From contig OY755198.1 in NCBI GenBank assembly GCA_963576735.1, forward strand, positions 9,410,535 through 9,474,534: a stretch of 64,000 nucleotides of DNA. The letters are read 5' to 3'. The notes beneath the pieces are model-generated. The model made no database searches. It saw only the letters and a list, made by a program, of their open reading frames with translations, and was not told the DNA's origin. Each line of letters opens with the position of its first letter. Within the stretch, counting starts at the first letter, position 1. Below, in pieces: positions 62,968 through 64,000 of the stretch. The DNA is from Bedellia somnulentella (lineage: Eukaryota; Arthropoda; Insecta; Lepidoptera; Bedelliidae). Position numbers and translations under genes: made by a program.

Positions 62968-64000
62968 TTCATTTATTTATTTTATTCAGGTTACAGGGAC
63001 CCATTGGTTAGTTAAAACACTTATGAAAAACTATATTAGTAACTTATGTCTAGGTTTATTTACAAACTATTTACAAAAAATATTACAAAATACTGTCAGT
63101 GAGTCACCACCGTCAAATGCCATGGGACAGAAGACAGCAGCGACCCACATGACAGTCCAGTCTGCCTGCGATCATGTTCAGGATACTGTTGGTGCTGGCC
63201 CTCACCCTGCACACCAGGGATGCACATCTCTTACGCATCGTGGCAAAAAAGCAGTCGACCCGGGCTTCAGCAAACATACCTGATGCACTACAGTACCGGG
63301 ACAGACCCAACAGCATCTGGAACGCATTGTTGTATTGGACACGGAGAGCGTTGTAGGCTTTTTGCGTATAGTTAGCCCACAGGCGGCAGGTATAGAAAGA
63401 TGTGCAGTAGGCTCGGAATAAAGATATTTTAACTTCCTTAGAGCACCTGGCAAACCTGCGGGCCACCATGTTCGCCCTCACCGACAACGCCCTCCGTTCC
63501 CTATCTATATCGTCATCGTCTTTGAGACCGGGAGTCAACATATGTCCAAGGTATTTAAATTGAAACACTCTTTTGAGTGGGACACCCCCCAGATACACCT
63601 GTGGGATACTACTGGACACCTGTTTTCCCCCGGCCCCAAAGACCATGACTTCGGTCTTTTTCACATTATACAGAAGACCGTGCGTCCTTGCATAGTCTTC
63701 ACATATCGACAACAGCTTTCGCAGCCCGCACACCGAAGCGCTCAGCAGCACCATGTCGTCAGCATAGCTTATATTGTTTACACACACACGGTCTATGTGA
63801 CATCCAATTTTGGTGCTGCTAAGCGCGACGATGAGCTCGTTAACGTAAAGGTTGAAGAGGGTTGGCGAACTCAAACCCCCCTGCCGTACACAACACTCCA
63901 ACCTGTACGGCTCCGATAGTGAACCTGCCCATCTCACAGCGTTGACCTGATTTCCATACCAATATTTAAATATGCTGGTTAATTCCGAGGGAAAATGAAC
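62968..64000 (-). mobile_element. LINE (non-LTR) 3' part, runs off the right edge
   Basis: The 3' end has an AAATAAAT tail at about 62968-62985. The 3' UTR is ~130 bp. Confidence 0.8.
63113..64000 (-). CDS. LINE reverse transcriptase, C-terminal part
   Basis: Open from the window edge to a stop at 63113-63115 (about 295 residues). Motifs: CCVRQGGLSSPTLFNLYVNE (palm region), NISYADDMVLLS (catalytic YADD, near 63755), KTEVMVFG and FKYLGHMLTPG. No stop or frameshift is seen, so this could be part of a live element; the 5' part lies outside. Confidence 0.85.
   Translation of the reverse strand, partial: VHFPSELTSIFKYWYGNQVNAVRWAGSLSEPYRLECCVRQGGLSSPTLFNLYVNELIVALSSTKIGCHIDRVCVNNISYADDMVLLSASVCGLRKLLSICEDYARTHGLLYNVKKTEVMVFGAGGKQVSSSIPQVYLGGVPLKRVFQFKYLGHMLTPGLKDDDDIDRERRALSVRANMVARRFARCSKEVKISLFRAYCTSFYTCRLWANYTQKAYNALRVQYNNAFQMLLGLSRYCSASGMFAEARVDCFFATMRKRCASLVCRVRASTNSILNMIAGRLDCHVGRCCLLSHGI

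Noticed and set aside
1..64000. CRISPR arrays, operons, riboswitches
   Set aside because: The direct repeats present are coding minisatellites or dispersed retroposons; this is an insect nuclear sequence.

Overview
This is an AT-rich nuclear segment from a moth or butterfly (Lepidoptera). The call rests on the repeat content: tRNA-derived SINEs carrying the GAAAACATCGTGAGGAAACC core common in lepidopteran retroposons, an RTE-type LINE with a (TATG)n tail, Helitrons with TC...CTAG ends, and a BEL/Pao LTR element. Genes have GT-AG introns, TATA boxes and no bacterial-type signals. The species cannot be named from the sequence.

The host content is a cluster of three genes, all on the + strand: gene 1 at 3530-11694 (5 exons, 547 aa), gene 2 at 43080-52210 (5 exons, 694 aa) and gene 3 at 57614-62820 (3 exons, 740 aa). 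Each starts with a 31-34 bp coding exon holding the first half of a signal peptide, after a TATA box and a TTCAAC(A/C)0-1ATG start context. The second exon completes the signal peptide and continues directly into a Cys-Pro block (CPxPC) and then Cys-Gly arrays. Every intron is phase 1, so every internal exon is a multiple of three and can be duplicated or skipped without loss of frame. The mature proteins are predicted to be secreted, very rich in Cys and Gly (plus Pro in gene 2), and they end in a Cys-rich tail. This suggests a disulphide-cross-linked extracellular structural material (eggshell, cuticle, silk or gland secretion). I do not recognise them as a named family; high-cysteine chorion proteins and loricrin/keratin-associated proteins are the closest compositional analogues.

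Nearly everything else is mobile DNA. About 45 copies or pieces of a ~245 bp SINE-like retroposon (SINE-A, 5' GCTGTGTAG, 3' (TATG)n) and about 19 of a ~355 bp tRNA-derived SINE (SINE-C) fill introns and intergenic DNA, often nested. The 31 kb between genes 1 and 2 holds several LINE fragments, a very young BEL/Pao element (19222-25645, LTRs with one difference in 455 bp), Helitron relics with Pif1-type helicase fragments, a large foldback element, a 5S rRNA-like repeat and a small THAP-bearing element with 8 bp target duplications. A Jockey/CR1-like or related LINE runs off the right edge.

Exon structures were assembled by eye from open frames, splice consensus and phase; no transcript evidence was available. 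Repeat boundaries are good to a few bases where a target duplication is quoted, otherwise to about 10-20 bases.
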